Positions 18,214 to 29,328 of a stretch of DNA of 64,000 nt are shown here, piece after piece (positions within the stretch are counted from its first letter, which is position 1; the number at the start of each line of letters is the position of its first letter). The notes beneath the pieces were generated by a model, which saw only the letters and a program-made list of their open reading frames with translations, did not search any database and was not told the origin of the DNA. Made by a program: the position numbers and the translations under genes. The DNA lies in contig NZ_RYZH01000022.1 of the NCBI RefSeq assembly GCF_003977685.1, positions 41,855 through 105,854 of the forward strand, given 5' to 3'. Source of the DNA: Tautonia sociabilis. GTDB taxonomy: Bacteria; Planctomycetota; Planctomycetia; Isosphaerales; Isosphaeraceae.

Positions 18214-20127
18214 TCAGGGGCCCGGCTCGGCGGGCCGGGGGGCGGACTCGGACTCGTCGCCAGCCGTCCGGCCGGCGCCCGAGTCGTCGTGACAGACGCG
18301 GAACCCGACGGTGAAATACGGAGAAACCTTGTGGCTACGCGCGGCTGATCGGGTCTGTGACTCGCTGTCCTGGCCGTCCCACGAGCCGCCCCGGATCACC
18401 CAGCGATACCCCGACGTCGGGCCCTTCGGGTCGACGATCGGGGCTCCCGTCGGGTCGGGGGGAGGATACGGGGCGTACCAATCGGAACACAGTTCCCAGG
18501 CGTTGCCGTGCAGGTCGAACAGGCCCCAGCGATTCGGCTGCTTCGAGCCGACCGGGCGGAGCCTCCAGGAGGAATTGGCCCGCCACCAGGCAAACGCTGC
18601 CAGGCGGTCGGGGTCGTCCCCCATCGACCACCGGGTCGTCGAGCCGGCCCGACAAGCGTACTCCCATTCGGCCTCGGTCGGGAGGCGATACGCCCGGCCG
18701 TCTCGCTCGGAGAGCCAGCGGCAGAACTCCTCGGCGTCGGGCCGGGCGATTTGAACGACCGGCTCGTCGTCGAGGGGAGGCCGCCCGTAGCCTGGGTCTC
18801 GCCAGTGGAATGCCGTGTCCGCCCGGACCTGGCCCAGCTCGCGGTCCCAAACGCGGCCGCCCTCCGACTCGGCGATCGTGATGTAGCCGGTGTCTTCCAC
18901 GAAGCTCCGGAACTGGCCGTGAGTGACCTCGTGCGCCGCCATCCAGAAGGGCTGGGAGATCCGGACCAGCCGCCGGGGATGCTCGTCCTCCTTGGCCATC
19001 GGATCGTCCGGAGGTGATCCCATCCAGAACTCACCAGCCGGCAGGCGGACCATCGTCATCCCCATCGGGTTGGTCCGGGTCGGGCCCGAGGAGGGAGCGG
19101 AGGCCGGTCGAATTGGACCACCCATCCGGGAGGACGCCCCCGAGCCCTTCTCGACCGGAGTCGGAACCGAAACCCACCCGGCAACCGTTCCGCTGGCCTC
19201 GGTCTCCGTCGGCCGTTTGATCCGGGGCAAGACGACCGCCGCCACGGCCACGCTTGCGGCCATCATCCCAACCAGGGGCCAGGTCCAGGTCGATCGGCCG
19301 AGTCGGGTCGATGATCTGGTCGGGATGGACACCGAAAGCGACGCCTGAAGGTCGTCGACGAACCGCCGGATTGAGGGGTAGCGGTCGTCCGGATCCTCCT
19401 TCAGCGCCCGCAGCAGAACGGAGTCCACGACCCGGCGTAGCCGAGGGTTGAGCTGAGACGGAGGGCGAATGATCCCGAGGGGGCAAGAGCCGGTCAGCAA
19501 CTCGTAAGATAGGGCGGCCAGCGAATACTGGTCGGCACGCTCGTCGATCCGGAGCCGGTAGCGCTGCTCCGGGGCAACGTAGCCAAGCGTGCCGAGCCCC
19601 TCCTGCGTCTGGGTCAGCGACCCCGCCCCGGTTCGGAGGACCGCGAGGCCGAAGTCGGCAACCTTCGGGTTGGCCTCGTCGTGCATCAGGATGTTCTCGG
19701 GCTTCAGATCCCGATGCAGGATGCCGAGACGATGCAAGTGATCGAGCGCCTCGGCCACGGCGTCCAGGATCGCCATCGCCTGGGCCGCGGGCATCGGCCG
19801 ACCTGGGCGCATCATCCGGCGGAGGTCGCCCCGCTCGACATACTCCATCACAAGGAAGGGGTGTCCGTCCACCTCTCCGAAGTCATGGATCCCCAGGATG
19901 TTCGGGTGGGAGATTCGCGCCATGAGTTCCGCCTCGCGCCGGAACCGGGCGGCCCGCTTCTCGGGGTCGCTCGTTCCGTCGGCGGTCAAGAACTTGATGG
20001 CGACCAGACGCCCCAGTCGCAACTGTCGAGCGAGGAAGACCTCTCCCATCGCCCCTCGGCCCAGCGGTCTCAACAGCTCGTAGCCAGGCACCTGCGGCGT
20101 GCCCGGGATGCCAGAAGCGGTCGACAT
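18214..20127 (-). CDS. Ser/Thr protein kinase fused to FGE-sulfatase (SUMF1-like) domain
   Basis: The N-terminal kinase (about 15-275) is intact, with GRGAMGEVFLA, catalytic Lys in VAIKF, HRDLKPENIL and DFG in VADFGLAVL. One transmembrane helix follows (WPLVGMMAASVAVAAVVL, near 285-303). Residues about 345-615 match the formylglycine-generating-enzyme/SUMF1 fold: MVRLPAGEFWMGS, EVTHGQFRSFVEDTGY, RLPTEAEWEYACRAG, LFDLHGNAWELCSDWY and RGGSWDG. The layout places the kinase in the cytoplasm and the FGE-type domain outside it. The FGE-like domain may be a sensor or a non-heme iron/C-lectin-like module rather than a sulfatase activator. A candidate promoter lies at 20335-20364. Confidence 0.92.
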   Translation of the reverse strand: MSTASGIPGTPQVPGYELLRPLGRGAMGEVFLARQLRLGRLVAIKFLTADGTSDPEKRAARFRREAELMARISHPNILGIHDFGEVDGHPFLVMEYVERGDLRRMMRPGRPMPAAQAMAILDAVAEALDHLHRLGILHRDLKPENILMHDEANPKVADFGLAVLRTGAGSLTQTQEGLGTLGYVAPEQRYRLRIDERADQYSLAALSYELLTGSCPLGIIRPPSQLNPRLRRVVDSVLLRALKEDPDDRYPSIRRFVDDLQASLSVSIPTRSSTRLGRSTWTWPLVGMMAASVAVAAVVLPRIKRPTETEASGTVAGWVSVPTPVEKGSGASSRMGGPIRPASAPSSGPTRTNPMGMTMVRLPAGEFWMGSPPDDPMAKEDEHPRRLVRISQPFWMAAHEVTHGQFRSFVEDTGYITIAESEGGRVWDRELGQVRADTAFHWRDPGYGRPPLDDEPVVQIARPDAEEFCRWLSERDGRAYRLPTEAEWEYACRAGSTTRWSMGDDPDRLAAFAWWRANSSWRLRPVGSKQPNRWGLFDLHGNAWELCSDWYAPYPPPDPTGAPIVDPKGPTSGYRWVIRGGSWDGQDSESQTRSAARSHKVSPYFTVGFRVCHDDSGAGRTAGDESESAPRPAEPGP

Positions 20128-20430
20128 CGACGCCCCCGATCGCGCTGGGTCGATCCCCTCCTCGGCCCGTCGGTCCCCGGCGGACGCGAACCGGGACGAG
20201 TCGGGAGGCGGGCGAAGGACGGAAGTTCAGGACTCCCGGAAACAGCCTCCCCGGCCGCTTGACCAAGCCCTCCCCGGGACGGGACGGGTCGAATCGGCAA
20301 CCCTTGGTCGTTCGGCTGGGGCCGACGTTTCCTTATCCTACCGCGCATCCGCTTCGGAACGCAACGTTAAACACTGTTCGATTAAGAAAGCGACTCAAGC
20401 GAGTGCGATCGCGTGCACGGTAGTCGTTCC
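20128..20430. other. 303-bp intergenic region before the kinase-FGE gene
   Basis: No gene is seen. It holds the most AT-rich local patch of this part of the window (about 20330-20400) and a candidate minus-strand promoter. Downstream of the pyrophosphorylase stop there is only a weak hairpin (ACTC-gctt-GAGT around 20395-20406) followed by a short T-rich stretch on the minus strand. Confidence 0.5.
20335..20364 (-). promoter_or_regulatory. Candidate sigma-70-type promoter for kinase-FGE gene
   Basis: Read on the minus strand: TTGCGT at 20364-20359, an 18-bp spacer, and TAGGAT at 20340-20335. It lies in an AT-rich patch about 210 bp before the ATG at 20127, which implies a long leader. Confidence 0.35.
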
Positions 20431-21885
20431 TCAGGACGAGCCGGTCGGGCCGAGGTAGAGTGGCCGGTCGACGACCAACCCTGGCTCGATCTTCCCCTTG
20501 AGGTCGGCCGCTTCCAGGGCCAGCAGGGGGGAGATCTCGATGCCGAAGGGGACCGAGCCGTCTCCCCGGCGCAGCACCTTGGCGCCGGCCTGCTCCAGCC
20601 AGTCGCCATACAGGTCGCTCAGACGCTGTCGCACACTCGCGGGAGAGTCGGCCCCGGTGGCGTTCTTCAGGGGCTCGAACTCGGTGGCCCGGTCGGTTTC
20701 CACAATCGACCACCGCCGCGCCAGCGGCAGCGCGTCGAAGATGAACGTCTCGAACTTCACCGCGTTCGGCTCCGAGGGGGAGACGAGATGGCCGTCCTCC
20801 CCCACGTAGGGCACCTTCTTCAACGCCCGGTGGAAGGGCAGCTTTCCCCCCCCGGAAGCGAGTCGTTCGAGGAACTCCCGGTCGAAGCAATGGATGGCGA
20901 TGCTGCCGGCCCACAGCTGCAAGCGTCCGTCGGGCTCCCGGCGCTCGGCCAGTTCGGCCGGCAGGTCGGAATACTCGATAACCCGGGCACGGCCATCGAC
21001 CTCAACGACCACGCCGACCTTCTCGTCGGGACGCTGCTTCTCGACCACCTTGAAGGAGATCTCGGCGTCGGCGATCAGGTGGAGGCCAAGGTAGGCCGGA
21101 TCGCAAATCTGGGCGAGCGGGTTGTCGACCTGGAAATAGTAGATGGTCCGGATGCCTCGCTCCCTCATCTCCTCCAGGCAACTCGGCTTGCCTTCCTCTC
21201 CAGGAGAGGCCAGCGCAGCGATTGTCCCGCCGTGGCCGTCGGGGCTCATCGCCAGCCGGTCCTTGCCGGCCAGCAGCAGCTTGCCGGTCTTGGAGTCGAC
21301 CGCGGGCATCTGGCCCTGGACGAACAGCCGGACGTGCTCCAGGCCGAAGTTGCCGTGACGCTCGAAGAAGGAGGCCGTGGCCTCGTGGTTCTCCGGGCTG
21401 GTCATGATGTAGAGCGGGATCGCCCGGCCATGTCGGCGGGAGAGGGCGAGCAGCTTCTCGGCGTGGATCTGAAAGAGGCTGGCGCCGGAAACCGGTCCGA
21501 TCGGGTAGGTCCCCTTGGGACCGTCGAAGCCGAGCCGGGTCCCCTGACCTCCCGCGACGAGCACGGCGGCCACCTCACCAGAGGCCAGGGCCGCCTCCCC
21601 TCGATCGGCCGCCCGGCGGCGGGCGACGCGCTCGGCATCGGTTTGAGGCAGCCGACAAACCTCGACCGGACCGACCCGGGACGGGTCGATGGCGTGCTCG
21701 TCCGTCTCGATGGCTCGTGAGAGCACCAGACGGTCGATCAGCTCAGCGAGCCGTCCGAGGTCCAGCCGAGTGAGCTGCGAGGTCAGCCGTTCTCGGCCCT
21801 GGGCATCGAGTTCGTCCCAGAATCGGAGCACGTGGCTCTGGCCGAACCGGGCCAGGAGGTCGACGAGCTCGGGGTCGGCGGGCAT
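20431..21885 (-). CDS. UDPGP-type UDP-sugar pyrophosphorylase (UAP1-like)
   Basis: The 484-aa protein carries VLVAGGQGTRLGFDGPKGTYPIGP, the nucleotide-binding signature of UDP-N-acetylhexosamine/UDP-glucose pyrophosphorylases of the eukaryote-like UAP1/AGX family. It also has FVQGQMPAVD, SPDGHGG, YYFQVDNPLAQICDP, ENP-type YSDLP and PNAVKFETFIFDALP. The likely reaction is UTP plus a hexosamine-1-phosphate (or glucose-1-phosphate) to UDP-sugar. Its length fits the family. It lies between the kinase-FGE gene and the PhnP-like hydrolase on the same strand. Together with manC and waaA it makes this region rich in nucleotide-sugar and surface-glycan enzymes. Substrate choice cannot be read from sequence alone. 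Confidence 0.87.
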   Translation of the reverse strand: MPADPELVDLLARFGQSHVLRFWDELDAQGRERLTSQLTRLDLGRLAELIDRLVLSRAIETDEHAIDPSRVGPVEVCRLPQTDAERVARRRAADRGEAALASGEVAAVLVAGGQGTRLGFDGPKGTYPIGPVSGASLFQIHAEKLLALSRRHGRAIPLYIMTSPENHEATASFFERHGNFGLEHVRLFVQGQMPAVDSKTGKLLLAGKDRLAMSPDGHGGTIAALASPGEEGKPSCLEEMRERGIRTIYYFQVDNPLAQICDPAYLGLHLIADAEISFKVVEKQRPDEKVGVVVEVDGRARVIEYSDLPAELAERREPDGRLQLWAGSIAIHCFDREFLERLASGGGKLPFHRALKKVPYVGEDGHLVSPSEPNAVKFETFIFDALPLARRWSIVETDRATEFEPLKNATGADSPASVRQRLSDLYGDWLEQAGAKVLRRGDGSVPFGIEISPLLALEAADLKGKIEPGLVVDRPLYLGPTGSS

Positions 21886-21989
21886 CGGCGGGCGGCTCCT
21901 GCGAGGAGGCGGCGGTGAGGGCGGCCGACCTCGGACCCGGCCCTGGGCGATCGCTGCCCGGCCGTGGGTCCGTCGGTCTCGTCCGGCGG

Positions 21990-22802
21990 TCAGAAGGCGA
22001 TGGTGAGGCCATCGTAGGCCAGGAACACGCCGGGGGGCAAGCGCGCCTCGACCGGGCCGTGATCGTAGAAGTGCGAAAGGTGGGTGAGGTAGGCGCGTCG
22101 AGGGCGGAGGCGAGCGATCACCTCCAGGGCCTCGTCCAGGCTGAAGTGCGTCGGATGCGGCTCGGGCCGCAGCGCGTCGATGAGCAGGGTCTCGAGCCCC
22201 TCGAGCATCGGCCAGCTCTCCTCGGGGATCTTCGAGACGTCGGTGCAGTACGCCAGGCCGCCGAGCCGGAATCCGAGCACGCGAAAGCGGCCGTGCTCCA
22301 GTCGCATCGGCGTGATCCGCTCACCGAGCACCTCGAACGGCTCGCCGGGGGCGATCCGACGGAATTCCACCTGGGGGACGCCGCCACTGGGGAGCCGGCG
22401 AACGCGCTCGTCGAAGGCGTAGGAGAAGGCTCGGCGAATGGCCTCCTCGACCTCTTGCTCGCAGTAGATGGGGACCGGGCCCCCCGTGACCTTGGGGAAG
22501 AGCCGGGCGTCGTCGAGCCCGAAGAGGTGGTCGGCGTGGGCGTGGGTGTAGAGGATCGCGTGCGCCCCGGCGACCCGTTGCCGCAGCAACTGCAGGCGAA
22601 GCTCCGGCGTCGTGTCGATCAACAGGTCGCCTGCCGGCAGGCGGAGGAGCACGCTGGGCCGGGTCCGGGCATTCCTCGGGTCGTCCGACCGACAGACCGG
22701 GCAGTCGCAGCCGAGCACGGGAACGCCGGTCGAGGTGCCGCTACCGAGCACAATCAGGCGGCGGGAGGGGGGGGCGGCCGCCTGCGATCCGGACTCCTCC
22801 AC
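21990..22802 (-). CDS. MBL-fold metallo-hydrolase, PhnP-like
   Basis: The metal-binding motif YTHAHADH is present, with further ligands in the ESW-containing region and THLSHFYDH near the C-terminus. The N-terminal VLGSGTSTGVPVLGCDCPVCRSDDPRN has the paired cysteines typical of the PhnP/cyclic-phosphate phosphodiesterase branch, where they bind a structural zinc. Likely activity is phosphodiester hydrolysis of a small cyclic phosphate or nucleotide. I chose the GTG at 22802, preceded by GGAGAGGAG about 10 nt upstream; a TTG at 22847 would add 15 residues but lacks a good ribosome site. The product is 270 aa. Confidence 0.82.
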   Translation of the reverse strand: MEESGSQAAAPPSRRLIVLGSGTSTGVPVLGCDCPVCRSDDPRNARTRPSVLLRLPAGDLLIDTTPELRLQLLRQRVAGAHAILYTHAHADHLFGLDDARLFPKVTGGPVPIYCEQEVEEAIRRAFSYAFDERVRRLPSGGVPQVEFRRIAPGEPFEVLGERITPMRLEHGRFRVLGFRLGGLAYCTDVSKIPEESWPMLEGLETLLIDALRPEPHPTHFSLDEALEVIARLRPRRAYLTHLSHFYDHGPVEARLPPGVFLAYDGLTIAF

Positions 22803-22884
22803 GAGCGCGATACTCCTCTCCAATCGGCTCGATCCGGGACGGTTCAACCACCGTCATTCTAGCGGCGACGACTCGATCCCGCGA

Positions 22885-22906
22885 GTCCGGGGAGGCCTCC
22901 CCGGAC
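22885..22906. repeat. 22-bp perfect palindrome
   Basis: Two 11-bp arms meet without a loop (arms begin GTCCGGGGAGG at 22885). It lies 83 bp upstream of the PhnP-like start and beyond the DUF3467 terminator hairpin. It could be an operator or a recombination or replication-related palindrome; in RNA it could be the second of two stacked hairpins. Confidence 0.45.
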
Positions 22907-22927
22907 CCGGGGCGCGGGACCGAGAAT

Positions 22928-22960
22928 CGCCGGGGCCCCGACCAGGCCGAGGCCCCGGCG
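22928..22960 (-). terminator. Strong hairpin after DUF3467 gene
   Basis: Perfect 10-bp arms (22928-22937 CGCCGGGGCC and 22951-22960) enclose a 13-nt loop, 31 nt past the stop at 22991. No U-run follows on the minus strand, which is common for GC-rich genomes. Confidence 0.5.
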
Positions 22961-22990
22961 GCGCGAAGGTTCGTCGCGCGCTGGCTGGCG

Positions 22991-23410
22991 TCACTCGGAG
23001 GCCGGGCCGGGGGAGCCGACGACGCCCTGCGGGCCGGTGCCCTGGGGCCGCTGGGTCTGGGCCTGGAAAGCGCCGGCGCGGCGGCGGACGTCCAGCTCGA
23101 CGGCGCCGAAGGTCGCCTCGTGCCGTTGGATGGTCATCCCCAGCGCCGTCAGGAGCCGCTTGGCCGTGAAGAAGTTCATCACCAGCCGTTGGTTGGCCTT
23201 CACCTCCTGCCGGCCCGTGGCGAATGGCTGCGGGTTGAGGCCGAAGTCGAGGATGACCTCCTCGGGAGTGGCCGTGACCCGGCAGAAGTTCGAGTAGGAC
23301 GGCAGCGTGTTCGAGTCATCGACGACGACCTCGGTGGTCGCCTGCTGCGGCTGCCCCTGCGGTGCGGCCTGGCCCTCTTTTTCCGGGCCCGCTCCTTCGC
23401 CGCTGCTCAT
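22991..23410 (-). CDS. DUF3467 domain protein (139 aa)
   Basis: The start ATG at 23410 has AGGAG 7 nt upstream (MSSGEGAGPEKEGQAAPQGQ). After a Gln/Pro/Ala-rich leader come LPSYSNFCRVTATPEEVILDFG, PQPFATGRQEVKANQRLVMNF and TAKRLLTALGMTIQRHE, the core of DUF3467, whose members are widespread in planctomycetes and have no established function. It then ends in a Gln/Gly/Pro-rich tail. It is small and soluble, with no membrane segment. It follows waaA by 229 bp on the same strand and is bounded by a terminator hairpin at 22928-22960, so it may have its own transcript. Confidence 0.85.
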   Translation of the reverse strand: MSSGEGAGPEKEGQAAPQGQPQQATTEVVVDDSNTLPSYSNFCRVTATPEEVILDFGLNPQPFATGRQEVKANQRLVMNFFTAKRLLTALGMTIQRHEATFGAVELDVRRRAGAFQAQTQRPQGTGPQGVVGSPGPASE

Positions 23411-23639
23411 GGCATACTCCTGTCTGGAAATCCAATTTGTTCCGACGAGAGAATGGGGCCTCGAGCGGGGCGTCAGGCCCCTCCGCTCTGGTCGACCCCG
23501 GGTTCCGGCGGTCACAATCGGCCCCGGACGTGAATCGGCGGGGCGGGGACGCACCGCGATCGGCCGGGAGCGGTTGCCCCGACGTCTCGACAGTCTGACG
23601 CAAGCGTCGACCCCGATCAAGGGTACTTCCCGCCCGCGA

Positions 23640-25007
23640 TCAGGCCGCCGAGGAGGCCGGTCGAGACGCGTTCCTCGACACCGAGGTTCCCGGCCGGGAC
23701 GCCTTCCCGATCGGCCCGACCAGTCCGTCCAGCAGCGCGAGCGTCCGCTCGGTCGCCCCGCGCTGGGCGAGCACAAAGCCCCGGGCCGAGGCCCCTCGCT
23801 GCCGGGCGGTGGTCGGTTGCGCCAACTCCTCTCGGAGGGCCGAGGCCAGTTCGGCCGCGTCCCGGACGACCCGGGCGGCGCCTCGGTCGAGGAGCCCCTC
23901 GACCGCCTCCCGGAAGTTGCTGGTGTGCGGGCCGAACAGGACCGAGGCCCCGAAGGCCGACGGCTCCATCATGTTTTGCCCGCCCCGGCCCGGGTGTAGG
24001 CTGCCGCCGACGAACGCCACGTCGGCCAGTCCCCAGATGCTCGACAGCTCTCCCACCGTGTCGATCAGCAGGACCGGGGGCCGCTCTCCGGGGTCCGGCG
24101 TTCGAGGAGGCACCTCGTCGACGCTTCTTCTCCAGACCGGCTCCCCCCGAGAGGCCAGCCAGCCGGCCAGCTCGGCCCCCCGCTCGGGATGACGAGGAAC
24201 GAGGATCAGGCGGAGCCCTGGATGCTCCTCCCGGGCGGCCTGATAGGCCTCCAGGGCGGCGAGTTCCTCCCCCTCCTGGGTGCTGCCAGCGACGAAGATC
24301 GGGCCGGAGACATCCTCCAGGCCGAGCGACCGACGGGCGGATCGGACCCGGGAGGACTGCCGGTCCCCGTCCAGCCCGTCGTACTTGATCGAGCCAGTCA
24401 CCGTGAGCCGATCGGCCGGTACGCCGATGTCCCGGAACCGCTCGGCCGACTCCTCCGACTGCGCCGCCACGGCGTCGAGTCGACGCAGAGTCGGCCCGAG
24501 CAGCGCCCGGAACCGGCGATAGCGCGGGTGGCTCCGACGGCTCAGCCGGCCGTTGATGACGGCGACGCGCGCCCCCCGTTCCGAGGCGGCCCGGATCAGG
24601 TTCGGCCAAAGTTCGGTCTCGACCAGGGCCAGCACCGTCGGTCGGATCCGATCCAGGGCGCGTCGGACGGCCCAGGAAAAGTCGAGCGGGGCATAGAAGG
24701 TCACGAGGTCGGGGAACGTGCGGCGGGCCACCTCGAGACCGGTCGGCGTCGTCGTCGAGATGACAACCTCCCAGGCCGGCCTCCTCCGCTGAAGGTCGGC
24801 GACGAGGGGGCGCAGCAGAAGCACCTCGCCGACACTCACGGCATGGAACCAGAGGCACGGCGCCTCTCCCAGCCGGCGAGGGACCCGGCCTCGGAGCTTC
24901 TCCGCCCAGCCTTCCCGGTACTTGCCCCGGCGCAGCGATCGGGAGGCCAGCACGGGGGAACAGGCAAGCAACAGCCCTAGATAGGCCGCATCGAGTAGGT
25001 TGGGCAT
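23640..25007 (-). CDS. waaA: 3-deoxy-D-manno-octulosonic acid (Kdo) transferase
   Basis: WaaA/KdtA adds Kdo to lipid A precursors at the inner membrane. Signatures seen are the N-terminal membrane-association helix (LLDAAYLGLLLACSPV), FHAVSVGEVLLLRPL, STTTPTGLEVARRTFPD, YAPLDFSWAVRRAL, LVETELWPNLI, GSTQEGEE, VPRHPERG and VGGSLHPGRGGQNMMEP. The length of 455 aa is slightly above the family average because of a Ser/Arg/Pro-rich tail. The ATG at 25007 follows a purine-rich AGGAAAGGAAG site. Two hairpins occupy the leader just upstream (25033-25049 and 25066-25090). Its presence implies a Kdo-containing outer-membrane lipid in this planctomycete. Confidence 0.9.
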   Translation of the reverse strand: MPNLLDAAYLGLLLACSPVLASRSLRRGKYREGWAEKLRGRVPRRLGEAPCLWFHAVSVGEVLLLRPLVADLQRRRPAWEVVISTTTPTGLEVARRTFPDLVTFYAPLDFSWAVRRALDRIRPTVLALVETELWPNLIRAASERGARVAVINGRLSRRSHPRYRRFRALLGPTLRRLDAVAAQSEESAERFRDIGVPADRLTVTGSIKYDGLDGDRQSSRVRSARRSLGLEDVSGPIFVAGSTQEGEELAALEAYQAAREEHPGLRLILVPRHPERGAELAGWLASRGEPVWRRSVDEVPPRTPDPGERPPVLLIDTVGELSSIWGLADVAFVGGSLHPGRGGQNMMEPSAFGASVLFGPHTSNFREAVEGLLDRGAARVVRDAAELASALREELAQPTTARQRGASARGFVLAQRGATERTLALLDGLVGPIGKASRPGTSVSRNASRPASSAA

Positions 25008-25032
25008 CCAGGCTTCCTTTCCTCACCCCGAC

Positions 25033-25090
25033 TCGCCCGAAGCGGGCGATCGAACCGGCGGCTTGGGCCCCATTTCGCGAGCGCGGGGCC
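25033..25090 (-). promoter_or_regulatory. Two hairpins in the waaA leader
   Basis: TCGCCCG-ctt-CGGGCGA (25033-25049) and GGCCCC/GGGGCC arms at 66-71 and 85-90 of this kilobase (25066-25090, 13-nt loop) lie within 85 nt of the waaA ATG. They could modulate translation or transcription; GC richness makes chance possible. Confidence 0.3.
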
Positions 25091-25189
25091 GGGCGCGGCC
25101 CCGTCCTGAGCTCGCCGCGCTGCTCGCCAGGGCTCTCTCCATGCAAGCCGAGTGCCAATCCCGGCCCAGGGAGCCCGACGGCCGGGGAA

Positions 25190-25232
25190 CTCGTTGCCGG
25201 GCCGAAGGCGGAAGGTCCGACCCGGCAACGAG
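25190..25232 (-). terminator. Long stem-loop downstream of secA
   Basis: Perfect 12-bp arms (25190-25201 CTCGTTGCCGGG and 25221-25232) with a 19-nt loop lie 52 bp past the secA stop. A second small hairpin, GGGATG-aggt-CATCCC, is at 25255-25270. No U-tract follows on the minus strand. Confidence 0.55.
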
Positions 25233-25283
25233 CTGGGGATGAGGTCCGGGGAACGGGATGAGGTCATCCCTGGGGAAAGTCGC

Positions 25284-28928
<3,645 letters not shown>

Positions 28929-29328
28929 GAGTGCCGAACGCCTCCCGATGGGAAAGGGGTGTGTCCGCCCTAACTTCAATGGTGAACAAATTTTATTGAA
29001 ACCGCTCGGGCCGGTCAAGCGCAGCCTGGGGGCCTCTCGGGACTATAGGACGCGCCGGGGGGGGCGGCTCGCACCGGGCCGAGGCCGCGTCGGGCCCGAT
29101 GACCCGGGGGATTCGGGTTGACTCATGACGCGGGCCGCTTCCGTCCGATTTCAACGAGGAGAGTGGTCGAGCGGCTTGCGCCCGCCGATCGCGCGGGGGG
29201 GCCAGGAGCTCCCCGCCGCGGTCCGCGATTTCACTGCGAAGCGGGCGCGTTCCGCGCCGATACCGAGGAGCGCCGGGCGTTTCGGCCTCGGTCCAGGACG
29301 GTCGAGTCAGCCCAAAGGAGAGAACGGA
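28929..29328. other. 400-bp divergent region between secA and the subtilase gene
   Basis: No gene is seen. It contains the secA promoter at 28990-29018 and the subtilase ribosome site AAGGAG at about 29314-29320. Codons readable upstream of 29329 in the subtilase frame (Arg-rich) look non-coding. No convincing plus-strand promoter was found. Confidence 0.55.
28990..29018 (-). promoter_or_regulatory. secA promoter (sigma-70-like)
   Basis: On the minus strand TTGACC (29018-29013), a 17-bp spacer and TAAAAT (28995-28990) match the consensus at five of six positions in each hexamer. It lies 62 bp before the secA ATG in an AT-rich spot that stands out from the GC-rich surroundings. Confidence 0.72.
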
